Assembly (NCBI GenBank): GCA_023375675.1
Contig: JALQBC010000036.1
Span: 310,001 to 374,000 of the forward strand
From: Cytospora piceicola
Lineage: Eukaryota; Ascomycota; Sordariomycetes; Diaporthales; Cytosporaceae
DNA: 64,000 nucleotides
Reading direction: 5' to 3'
Below, piece by piece: positions 49,557 through 60,135 of the stretch. Below the pieces are notes generated by a model. That model had not been told where the DNA came from and searched no databases. It saw only the letters and a list, made by a program, of their open reading frames with translations. The first letter of the stretch is position 1; each line of letters begins with the position of its first letter. A program made the position numbers and the translations under genes.

Positions 49557-50798
49557 ATGCACTCAGCCACCTCCTTTGAAATGGACGACCAGGAGATGGC
49601 ATCAGCAAACTCTGGCCTTTGTGTGCCAGAGCAGCAGGCACCAATGTTACCGCAGAAGAGTGCCCTCAGGGCATCTCGCCTGCTCGGCAACTTGGTCGGT
49701 CTGAAGCTTACTATGCCCACGGACCCGCCAGCCTTCAGACAGACACCACACGAGGAGTACCTCTCCTCGGAAGAGGAGGCCTCGTCGACCGCGGGTGACT
49801 TCTCCGACTTCGAGTACGACTCGAGCAGCGACGACATCTCACCGCCCACGAAGGACCGGATGAGCCATGAGGATACGGCCAGAGTGGTGTCGGTGGTCTT
49901 CTCTGGCAAGCCGTCCGTTGTCGACGTACCACAGAACCGGAGGTCGATTTCGCCAATCTCGATAGAGGCAAGAGAGCTGGGCGCAGCGTCACCAACCAAT
50001 GCCAGCGAACGCCAAGTAAAACGACGGACTATGTCCGCCTCGACAACGTCTTCCGAGTCTGCCTGCACCAAGCCAACTTCGGCTCACCCGCCTCGAAGCA
50101 GCAGCATGCAGCCTCCAACCGAGAAGGACCTGCAGAAGAGCAAGCCCTTCTTCCTCCAGATCGACCCTTATGCCAACGGTAGCATGTACTCGTTGGACTC
50201 CCGCCAGGAACCGAAGGAGGCCGAGGACGAAGACCGCCCCAAGACGCCCAGGACACCAACGCAGATCCTCAGGGGCGTTGCCCGCAGCCTGAGCCTGATG
50301 AAGAAGAGGAGCATGCCCAAGATGAACCAGTCCTTCCTGTCGCCATCGACCGAGCGCCTGCCCGTGCCGGCCTCGCCCTCGAAGCTCAGCGTCGCGGAGC
50401 GGCCGCTCAGCGAGCTCGTCGAGGAGCCACACGAGGCCACCGAGTGGATCACCACCGTGGTGTCGGCGCCGCCGGCGCCGCCCGCGGCAATGAGGTCCCT
50501 CGACGCGTCGCCCACGGCGCCGCCCGCGCCGAGGCGGCCGGGCCCGTCCCCGATCTCGGCGCCGGTGACGTACGACGACATCGTCCGCGTCGCCAAGAGG
50601 AACGAGAAGAGCCAGCAGAGGCTCCTGTCGGTCCAGCGCACGCCGACCATGGACTCGATCGAGTCCCCGGTGTCGCCCCTGTCCCCCCTGTCGACGACCA
50701 GCACCAACACCACCGCCACGAGCGGCAAGAGGATATCCAGCTTCAACGCCGCGCGGAGGAGGATGAGCGTCAAGCTCACGGGGAAGTTCCAGCTATAG
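49557..50798 (+). CDS. Intrinsically disordered fungal protein, unknown function
   Basis: 413 residues from the ATG at 49557. The frame stays open upstream to 49314, but that part is CA-repeat leader (Thr-His runs), so the later ATG (MHSATSFEMDDQEM) is preferred. The protein is rich in Ser, Pro, Glu and Thr with no membrane helix. Conserved-looking patches are SALRASRLLGNLVGLKL near the N terminus, an acidic EEYLSSEEEASS..DFSDFEYDSSSDD block, a basic QILRGVARSLSLMKKRSMPK segment and a basic C-terminal end (KRISSFNAARRRMSVKLTG). Many SP/TP sites suggest phosphoregulation. No intron is evident. Third codon positions are strongly GC-rich, supporting real coding. I cannot assign a function. Confidence 0.72.
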   Translation: MHSATSFEMDDQEMASANSGLCVPEQQAPMLPQKSALRASRLLGNLVGLKLTMPTDPPAFRQTPHEEYLSSEEEASSTAGDFSDFEYDSSSDDISPPTKDRMSHEDTARVVSVVFSGKPSVVDVPQNRRSISPISIEARELGAASPTNASERQVKRRTMSASTTSSESACTKPTSAHPPRSSSMQPPTEKDLQKSKPFFLQIDPYANGSMYSLDSRQEPKEAEDEDRPKTPRTPTQILRGVARSLSLMKKRSMPKMNQSFLSPSTERLPVPASPSKLSVAERPLSELVEEPHEATEWITTVVSAPPAPPAAMRSLDASPTAPPAPRRPGPSPISAPVTYDDIVRVAKRNEKSQQRLLSVQRTPTMDSIESPVSPLSPLSTTSTNTTATSGKRISSFNAARRRMSVKLTGKFQL

Positions 50799-53700
50799 GC
50801 GCACGCGCCCTGGGGTTGCCCTCTTGTTCTACTTGTTCTTTTTTTATTTGTTTTATTACTCGCCTTCCAGAGCGTGGGAGTTTCTTGGTGGGGGAGGGGG
50901 TGTGTGTTGGAGACGGATCTGATACACATATATAACTATTACGGAACCTCAAACAGGAAGATGTTTGAACTGGGAGTTGGGAGGGGATCATTTGTTTTAA
51001 AAGCTACGCATTGGCATTACTGGCGTCGGACATTCCATTCGTTACATCACATAGCGATCACCATCATCGTCGTCGTCCGTCTGAGCTATTTGACGGCGGG
51101 GGTCTGTCTACCTTTTTTCTGGAGTTGGGACGGGTTTTTGATATCGCCTACGCAATGGGCAGATCAACCCAACTGGGATTGGAGGCAGTGTTTGGAGGGA
51201 AGGACTCGAATTGAGTGAACCTCAAAAGTCAGTTGGCTACCGGGGTCATCAGCAGTACCTTACGAAGTATGATACCAAACTGCTGGCATCGAAGAAAAAA
51301 AAATCAAGCAAAAAAGAATAAATCATCTGCAAAGCAAAACCTCGTGTGTCCGTCTCATGTGCTTACGCTAGCTACTACATCGATATCGATGTGTGTGCAA
51401 CGTGAATGAACAAAACATCTGCAGCTAGCCGCCATCGAACTCTCTGGTCACTTTCCCCCCCCCCCCCCTCTCCGCCTCAACCCAAACCATCATCATCATG
51501 CCGTGCATTTGACATTGCCCTGTACAACGGTGTCAACGGCCGCCACTCCTGCTAGGTCAGCACACGCGCGCCATGTCTCCGCCTCCCTCTGCCACCTTCG
51601 TCACCTGGTCAAGTCAATCTGGCATATGAGATTTATCCTCCCGCGGGAAGGGGGGTGGGGGGTGGGGAGGAAGAATACTGGATGACCGGGCTGGACTGTA
51701 GACGGTGGCCGTCCCGTTTTGGGTACTAAAGTACGTAGCCTCCATCCCTTCTCACGGAGAGGAGACAAGAAAAGAAAGAAAAGAAAAAGGCTTTCATGCA
51801 AGCACTTTACGTACAGCCTCACTAGCTGGCCTGGACAAAAGCAGGGAGAGCTATGATACTACGTACGACTATTAGCGTGCTCACCTCAAAAAGTTGGTGG
51901 TGAAGCTCGGCCCTCTCTCCCGCCGTCCTGGAACAACCTCATGCGTCCAGGGCGTCCCCGCTGAGGTCTGTGTGTGAACGAGAAGGAGGGGGGGGGGGGG
52001 GCCGATCTACCGGATTTGCTTCTGGGTTCTTGGTGTTGTAGTGATGCCACCCCTGCTTCGAATATATATACCGTGGTGTGAGTGGTTGCATCGGGTTTTT
52101 CGTGGGGGAGGGCGGAGCATCGGTGCTTCTGATACCTACTTGGGTACATACATACATGCATTCGGTTTCCTCGGCGCTACCAGACTTTCCCCGTTACATC
52201 TTCCCCCTTCCCTTGGCCGGCCTGCCTATACTTGGTACGGGCGGAGCAGTGCATACACAGCACACTTGGGGGGGGGGGCACTGCAAGGGCTGCGCAGTCG
52301 TTCAGCTCTGCAGAGGCAGGGAGGGACGGACGGAGGGAGCCGGCAGGCCAGTCAGACGGCTCAGGGAGGCAGCACCGCTTTTGTGCATCGCCCAGTCAGC
52401 TCGCCCAGTGGCCGCCGGCGCCTGGTGGAAAGATAAAATAAAGGTGGATGGTGACATCTGGAGGAGGAGGAAAGACACACACACAAAAATAAAAAATGAT
52501 CTAGCATCGTCGATGCCACCACCACACAACACCATCGCCCCCCCCCCCCCGCTCAACGGTTTGGCGTTTACGGCCGAGTACTATTCGCAAGCCACAGAGA
52601 GAGAGAGAGAGAGTGCTGCGCCGGGGTTATTCCTGGCTATACTTCGCCCTCGTGCACATGGAACCCGCTCCGGGGTGGTTCGACGACTCTGCACGGGCTT
52701 CTCTCTCCCGGATCGGTACCCAGCTACTTGCGCAGGCATCCTGATGTTCAATGCACGAAGTTTCAATGTAGTTTTATCGAGTGGTTGAAAAGCACACACC
52801 CATACACCCACACACACACAAAAAGCACCGGGTCAAAACGGTATTCCTCCTCCGTAACGGAAGTGGCGCCACACCCAAATGAGGCGGGCCCCGGTGAGAC
52901 GCCGGCCGGGCGCGCCGGACTATTGGTGTCCTGCCCAGACACGGCCTTGGTGAGGCATGACAGGGAAAAAACAAGCCTTGTACGTTCCAACGAGACCGAG
53001 AACAACTGGGCTCTGACAAAGGAATGAGAGGTTTTCCTCTTTTTTAAGTTGAAGCTTGGGAAGTGAATCAGCAAGGGGGTGAGAGACACCATATATTTTC
53101 CTGGAACGACACGGGTCTCGTCGCGTCCTGGCCCTGGCTTGAGGGAGGGAGCATTGTCTCGCATGGTCGGGCTTCTCCCGTGTTTGTAGGTTGTGGGAGG
53201 GGCATGACCTTGGTCGGAACGGCAGGTCGAACAGGTCCCCTGGTGATGATGTACCGTATAAGTCAGGCCGGCCGAGTGACTGCTCCGCACATGCAGCCCC
53301 CGGGGCCGTGGTGTGGGTCCGAGCCGGCCCCAAGGTGCCCTTGGTCTGCCCCACCAGCGGTCCGGACCGGCACCGCCTCCGGGATGGTCTTGAACCTTAT
53401 TCTGCTCCGAGCTTTTTTTTGCACGCTACGACGTTATATCTGATGCCAGGGTGAATACATCATAATATTCGGGGAGCTTCGTCCCACCATCGTTTCACCC
53501 CAGGTCCATCCCCAGCTGTTCAAGGATGTGTGCTGCATGCATCCTGCACGATGCATCACCCCCCCCCCCCCCAGCGTGACGAGGGGTGAACACTACAAAC
53601 CCACGGCATCACCATCCCCAGCATTGATGATGGAGAACGCAAGTGAATCCCAGGAAATGGTACGAGGTATCCCCTTACCGTCTGTCGCCCCCCCCCCCTC

Positions 53701-55993
53701 AACCGAGGCCCAAAACAACCTTGAAAGCCATCCGGCACCCTGGTTGTATACACTGCGCGTCCACGGTCCTTCGCCATCTCCCCGCGAGCATCCTGCTCCC
53801 CAGACCCATGCTCCATGAGGCCATCGTCGAAACAACCCGATCGTACCGAATCCTTCTACCCCCTGAGCCGCAGACTAGTCAGTATCTAGTGCAGAGCCCC
53901 GAACCGATTAGGGGGGGTCTCGTAAGCCTGTCGTCTGTATGAAACGCCAAGGCCCTGCCGAACTTACCGGTGTCGACATCCCTTTCGAGCTCGACCGTCC
54001 GGGAGACTCATCCACCGCCCGTTGATGTTTTGGTTTCAAGTGCATGGGTTTATCTGTAGACCCAACAATGTCGTAATTACATAGATATCGCTTTGGGTGC
54101 CCCCCCCCCTGCCCCTGCCCCCGACGGACCGTTGGTCATCTCACCTGAAGCACGATCCGGAATCCTGTTGGCGGGGGTGCCACGGCATGTACATGGAGTA
54201 GTGGCCGGGGGGGGGCCCATATGCCTTGAATCAAACAGCCGAGATATGGTACTCTGCTTCCCGCTCGTCGTCGTAAGCACTCGTCAAGCTGCTACATGCT
54301 TCCAGTGCCTGTTGGCGTCATCAGTCTCGTGGGGGGAGGCACGGAGGGACCAATGCGCAGATATCATCACCAGCCGGTGTCCGGGACAGAGTCTGGTTTC
54401 CGTCCGGAGGAAGGATCCCAACGTGGCAATGATACGGGAGTTAAGAAATTATAGAGGGTTACCTACATCTGTATTCTCGCGCGTAAGAGTCGGATGGAGT
54501 CCCCTCAGCCTCAGCTCCCCTTGGACACATTTGAGGCAGGAGCGCGGGTTAGGTCGTCCTGTGGTCACAAACTGATCGCTTCGGATACGTTGGTTCAGGT
54601 TGTGTCCGCCTGTAAGCACATCCACGGGAGATTGGTCGTTCGTACGTTCACCATGTGTGATATGAGCTCCGCGCCCTTCAATTCCTTCAGGTATTCCACG
54701 CCGGATGAGTACCAAGATTCTAGATCGTCGTACGTCGGTGACTGTATGAGTGAGAAGCCAGAGTATGACATATAACCAAGCGGATGGGTCAGGACGAAAA
54801 CGCCATTTCGAAGATATCTAAACTAGTCAAGGCAAAGCAGAGCAAGGCAATTGTGATCCCGACGATGCTTACCCAAATGTATCCTTGGCTCGAACGGCAC
54901 GTCGGGACAAGGTGAGCCTCCTTCTGTTAGACATCCAGCTATCAGACCAGAATCATTCCTAGTTTTCTAAGGGTGGCCACCCTTTTAGTTGGCTAGCGTA
55001 GTGGTTCTGTTCCAAAGGGTGACAAATAAGTACTAGAGCGCACAACGGTATCGAAGGCGACAAAGGATGAGTAAACGGAGGCAACTGACATCGCGCACCA
55101 CTCAAGCCCATCCACCAGTCACCCAACCGCTTGGGGAGGCACTCTACGAACAAGACAGGTTCGAGGTTCATTTGGGGTTTCATTCAGTCCTATCTAGACT
55201 CTCTTGTCTTCTCGAGTCTGGAAACCCTTCGCAAAAGGCTCTGTGATAAGCCCCGGGGGTATAGTAGTACAACGCAACGCAAGCTTTAAAATCTTGCAAC
55301 AAATGACATGGTTATGTGGACGCCCTTTCCCATTCCTCCTTCCCGCCTCAAGTAGCCCCGTCGCAAGATGAAAGAGAAGGGCTTGATCAGATGCCATGAA
55401 AACAAACAAAACGAGGTATTTGAACAACTGGATAGAGGCACGCCATGCCTGCTTGCAATAGACGCCGAAAATTAGGCAGAACCCGAGTGTGAAGAAAAAA
55501 TTAAACAAAACAAAAGACCGGGAAATTCAAACAAGCCATGAAAGTTGGCCCCGACCATCATCTGTAGATAGGGCGACAGAACAGGGGAAACTCTGTGCTA
55601 ATCCTTTCACCACGGTTCTGAACAGTAGGGGCAAATACCGCTCAAAAATGTTAAACTCCCCCTTGCTGGATTGCTGGCAACATTGGTCACAGCTGTATTA
55701 TGCAACTTCGATCCTCAAAAACAAATCCAATGCAGGCTCTCGATGATTCCAGCGCGAAACGGTCGAACCCAAAAATGAAGGCCAACATAGCCGGTCTCGT
55801 TGGTGTAGTGTCTTCAATGCTCAGGGAATGACCTCAGCCTTGCAAAAGTGACACGCGCTCGAGTAACCCAAGTGCTGAAATTTATGATGGCTCAGCGATC
55901 CGGTCAGCTGCTGTCTGCGGTTGCCGATAACTGCCAGACGCAGGTCCCGTCGTGCTCTCATGCTGGTCGCCCGATCACATCCTCGCCACCCTC
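50799..55993. other. Intergenic region of about 5.2 kb
   Basis: No gene supported. It holds four C/G runs of 13-14 bases (51455-51468, 51988-52001, 52538-52550, 53559-53572), a GA tract (about 52597-52613) and CA stretches. The part nearest 55993 should include the 3' UTR of the F-box gene; an AT-rich frame at 55508-55194 (minus) has a hydrophobic start but no other support. Confidence 0.45.
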
Positions 55994-58126
55994 TCAGCGC
56001 CACAGGTCCATGTTCGTGTGCCTCTTGTTGGAAGCGCTCTTCGGCCTAGGCCACTCGTCACTCTGCCCCGCGGCCGGCGCGCTGCCCCTCCGAGCCGCGG
56101 CGGCGGCGGCCCCGCTGTCGCCCCCCTCGGGCACGGCCAGGAACCCCCCCACGCCGTTCCCCATAAAGACGGACCTGCGGGCCCCGGCGCGCGAGTTCCA
56201 GCCGCTGACGCTGTTGTCCAGTCCATAGCTACTGGACGGCCGCGCCGCGGCGCTGACCTCGGGCTCCCTGGTGGCCGGGTCCACCTTGACCATGCCCCAG
56301 TCCAGCTCGTCGTCGCCCTTGGTGAACACCTCGAGGGTCTGCGGCAGCCCGCTGGGCCCGTTGGGCCCCGCGAGGGCCGCGAAGGGGTTGTTCGAGCTGA
56401 AGCGCGGGTTGTGCCCCGGGTTGGCCATGGGCTTGAGCTTGGAGGCCGGCTCCTGGAAGGGGTTGTAGCTGCCGTTCGGGAACCCTCCCGGGAAGCCGGG
56501 CGAGCCGAGGCTGTTGTATGAGATCTTTCCGGTCGACATCTGAGACCCGCTGCTACCGGGCCTCTTGAAGGTGTCGGCCGCGAACTTCGGAGCTGGAGGG
56601 GGCAGGCCGAGGAGGTTTTCGGCAAAGTTTGGGTCTCGGACGTAGAGGGCACGGAGCTTGGGAAGTCCGCCCATGAGGAGGGAGCCGGAGAGGTAGTTGT
56701 AGTATGACGGAAGTATGTTGGAGTAGGGGCTCGATGTGGGAACGGTCGAGACCTCATAGTGGAAGAACTCAAGGGACTGCGAAGTCAGTGGCGGAACCTG
56801 TGACGTGCCGGCAGCCAATGGCAAGGACGTCGAGGCCTCGTAGCTAATGTTGAGCCGCTTAAGCTGGGGAGCTGCGGACAGGACATCCTGTAGAGTCCAG
56901 GGCGTGACCCCCGTCTCGGAGAGGTTCAAGACTTTGAGAGTCTGAGCAGTGTCGAAGCGGCTGAGCCAACCCTTCAGTCCCTGCGCGCTGATTCCTGGCA
57001 CATCCTCCAAGATAAGCTCCTGCAACGCCGGGAACGCCGGGAGCATTTCGTTGTTGTGTGTAATCATCTCGTCCGTGACGACGCTCGACTCGGTAATCTT
57101 GAGCCCGCGCAGGGCTCCCAGGGCGCCGAGAGCATGCAGGATGGCAGCTCCGTCCATGTGGATGTTCTTCAGCTCCAGAACCTCGAGGTTTCGGAAGACG
57201 TGACCGGTCGCGACCCGCTCCAGACTCCGCTCAGATCCATGCATGTAGGTCATCTTCCTAAGATTCAGACATCTCGCCTCGACCTCCATCCGCAATGTAA
57301 TGTAGCTGGAATCGTCCTGGAACAGCCCCTCCGGGAGGTCAACGTATCGCAGATTGGGCAGCACGGCAATGGTGCGAGCTATATCCGCCTGGCATGACTC
57401 CCGCAGCATGTATGGCAGCTTGAAGTATTCAACCAGCGGGCCCAGGCGGGCGGGATCTTCGCGCAGCGTTCTGCATAGTAGCTTCAGTCGCTTCTTGGAT
57501 GTGTCTTCGGGTTCGCCGTTGCGGTCGAGGAAGGTCTTGCGCTTGCGCTTCTCGGCCAGCAGTCCCTCGCGGTCGCAGTAGTGGACTGCCTCGATCCGGA
57601 TGCTGTGATAGCTGTAAGGGGAGTGCAAACCAAGTTAGCATGGTTTCTATTTCTAGGTCAAACTAGTTCACTGGCGCATTTCCCTGACGCGCCGGTTGAC
57701 GGGCAAGTGCGGGCGGCAGAGCAACGGCACGCGGCATGGCTTGAATACGTACAGGACCTTTACCGCCGTTTCCTTCCACTGGCGGTTGACCTGGACACAG
57801 TGCGCAAGGTCGCGCAGGTCGCAGAGCATGCAGGCGTCATCAATTGAGCTCTGCTCTTGGGTCTCGTAGGTCGAGTCCTGGGTATGGGGGCAGATGAGGG
57901 CGAAGATGCGCTCGAGGACGGGTGGTGGCAGCTCGGCGAGCCTCGCGGCCGAGGTTCGAGTGGGCGAGTAAAGGCTGCCTTGGGCGTAGTCATTCTGGCC
58001 GTTATATCGAGGATGAGCAGGCATGCTGCCGCCGAATTGTCTGTATCGCTTGCCGAATGCCTCGGAGTCTGGCGCCTCGCTCTTGTTGCGCTGCTTGCGC
58101 TTCTTGAAGTATTTCATGAACCCCAT
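55994..58126 (-). CDS. F-box / leucine-rich-repeat protein
   Basis: Predicted substrate receptor of an SCF ubiquitin ligase. Exon 1 is 58126-57753 and exon 2 is 57611-55994 in matching phase (VKVL-YHSIRIE), giving 663 residues. The N terminus is basic (MGFMKYFKKRKQRNK). The F-box-like segment is LAELPPPVLERIFALICPH followed, after an insert with CMLCDLRDLAHC, by VNRQWKETAVKVLYHSI. Then come irregular leucine-rich repeats (LEVLELKNIHMDG; LRGLKITESSV; LQELILEDVPGIS; LKVLNLSETGVTP; LKRLNISYEAS). The last 200 residues are Gly/Ser/Asn/Pro-rich with NPFQEP and NNPFAAL motifs that resemble NPF endocytic motifs, and end in a basic patch. Targets are unknown. The F-box is divergent, so confidence is higher for the LRR fold than for SCF membership. 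Confidence 0.78.
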
Positions 58127-60135
58127 TGTCGATGCTAGTTCCGAAACGAAAAGGGAAAGAGTAGGTAGGAGAGGGTGGTAAAGCGAGGTTTCGTGTTGAG
58201 TTGGCTTGGGATGAGGTTGGATAGGTAGGTAAGTAAGTAGTTAGGTAGGGGAAAAGGCGTAAAGAGGGAGGAGGAGAAGGGTGGGTGTGGAATGAATTAG
58301 AGATTAGACATTTGGGGAGGAGGGGGGGGGGGTTCAATCAGTGATATGAAATGGATACGGGTTAATGATGCAAGTCAAAGTACAGGGAAATGCAGAGCGG
58401 AGGCGCGATCGTCGTCCCAAGAGTCTGGACATGCAGGTCGACGGCGTTTTGTGGTGTTTTTTTCTTTGGGTTGTATGTTATTCAGGCACAACCCGTCGAC
58501 GGTTGAGGTTCCCAAGGGTTTGATAGGGTCACAAGCACTGGCATTCAAAGTTGGAGCCCGTCATACAGAAGCTCCAACAATGGAGGGGGACCACAAACAA
58601 GGGACCCTGTGGACCACTACAATGGCTTCCAAGGTTGTCTACAGGGGGGTTTGGTTGGCCTGGTTGATGGGACAAAGTCGATTCGACGGCTGGGCAGCAG
58701 GGATACCCACAATTTAATTCTGGGTCCCATCGTCTGGGGAAGCCAAGCATATCTGCTTCTGTACAGTAATAGCAGCACTGCAAATTAGATTAGGTCCAGA
58801 CAGGCCCCCAAAGTCCTACCTTGGTACTGTACCTTACTTAAGTAGGTCTTAGTAGCCAAACCAGGGGTTCATCAGGTCAGGGGTAGGTACTGTGTGGTAT
58901 AACAGTACCTAAGGAACTCTTTACATTCCTCATTCGCCTCTAAACTCTCACTACATAGGTACCCTCTAAGGCTGCTTCAGGGTCAAGCCTTATTTACTAC
59001 CTTCCCACCTAGGTACCTAGGTAGGTAAAGGGTTGTTATAAATGTCTAAATCTATCTTCTGCCCCAGATGATACTTACCTACTTAAGTAGTTAGAGTAGA
59101 TCTCAGAGAATTAAAAGTTGGCGCATAGAAGGACGAGTATAGTGTACAGTGGACAGTAAACACTAAAAGAGGTTACTCGTGATGTGGAATTGTGATGGCA
59201 CCTCAACTCCCCTTTGGCGTTCCCATTACCAACTTCGGCTATGACGCATGAAACAGTGAAACCCGAAGTGGATCTTTCAGAATAATGGATATCCACTCGT
59301 GGTGGCGTGCCAGGTACGGGTCCGTTCATTCTACTGTCAAGTTTCATCTAGCAAAGAACATTACAGCTACGCAGCCACGGCGCCGCCCACGTCACAAGAC
59401 CAACCTTGGAAGGCCGTTACTGTTTATATACCTAATCAGGTTCGCAGACCGTCGCCTATATTTACCAAGATGGTATCACGTGTGTTTATACAGCCATTTT
59501 CCTAGGGCTGAGGCATCCGAACGCCAGCCAAGCTTGAAACGAAACAAAACAAGGAAGATCTGGTAGACAGGGGATGTCAACACGCATCCACTGTAGGAAG
59601 CGTCAATCACGCCCACGGGACGAATCACCAACCAACGCGTTTGGAGCTACCACCCTATAGGCTCAATAGATAACCAACGGCATGCCGGATGTCACAACAC
59701 GGCGCCTGTGAGCATACCATGTTGCGATGCTGACTAGATACCATGCCTTCCTGGCTGGATCGTGCCATGCGTGCCATGCATGTCAGTCGGGTTGCTAGCA
59801 GGCAAAGTTGGACAATTCCTACTGCACAGCAGTTCGTATGCCCGCCCAAATGAATCCTGGTGGATCAAATAAGCTGGCTTCAAAAAAGCGATCATGTCAA
59901 CTGTGACTACGTAGTAAACCCGGAAAGCAAGTCAGTTGGTATGCGGTGGTTTGAATCCTAAAAATACATCATGCCATTGATGAACCAGTCGCTCAATGCA
60001 AAGACACCTTTTGCCACTCCCATTTTTGCCTGGTCGCTGATTCCGAGGTCCGTCGTATCTGTGCAAAACCGATGCAGTCCTCGTGCCATGAGTGTGGATC
60101 CGAGCATTCCCGAAGTATCACCCCTTCCGAAAGCG
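58127..60135. other. Spacer: F-box gene upstream region and glycogen synthase 3' flank
   Basis: Both flanking genes point left. CCTAGG-type units lie at 58817-58848, 59007-59027 and 59069-59097. No open frame is credible as a gene. Confidence 0.5.
59007..59027. repeat. CCTAGG/TACCTAGGTA island
   Basis: Two overlapping TACCTAGGTA-type units in the spacer upstream of the F-box gene. Confidence 0.8.

Noticed and set aside
52078..52788. 236-residue plus-strand frame
   Set aside because: It spans G runs and a GA tract, with no coding character.
55194..55508. Small hydrophobic minus-strand frame
   Set aside because: AT-rich, unlike the other coding regions here, and lies in the probable 3' flank of the F-box gene.
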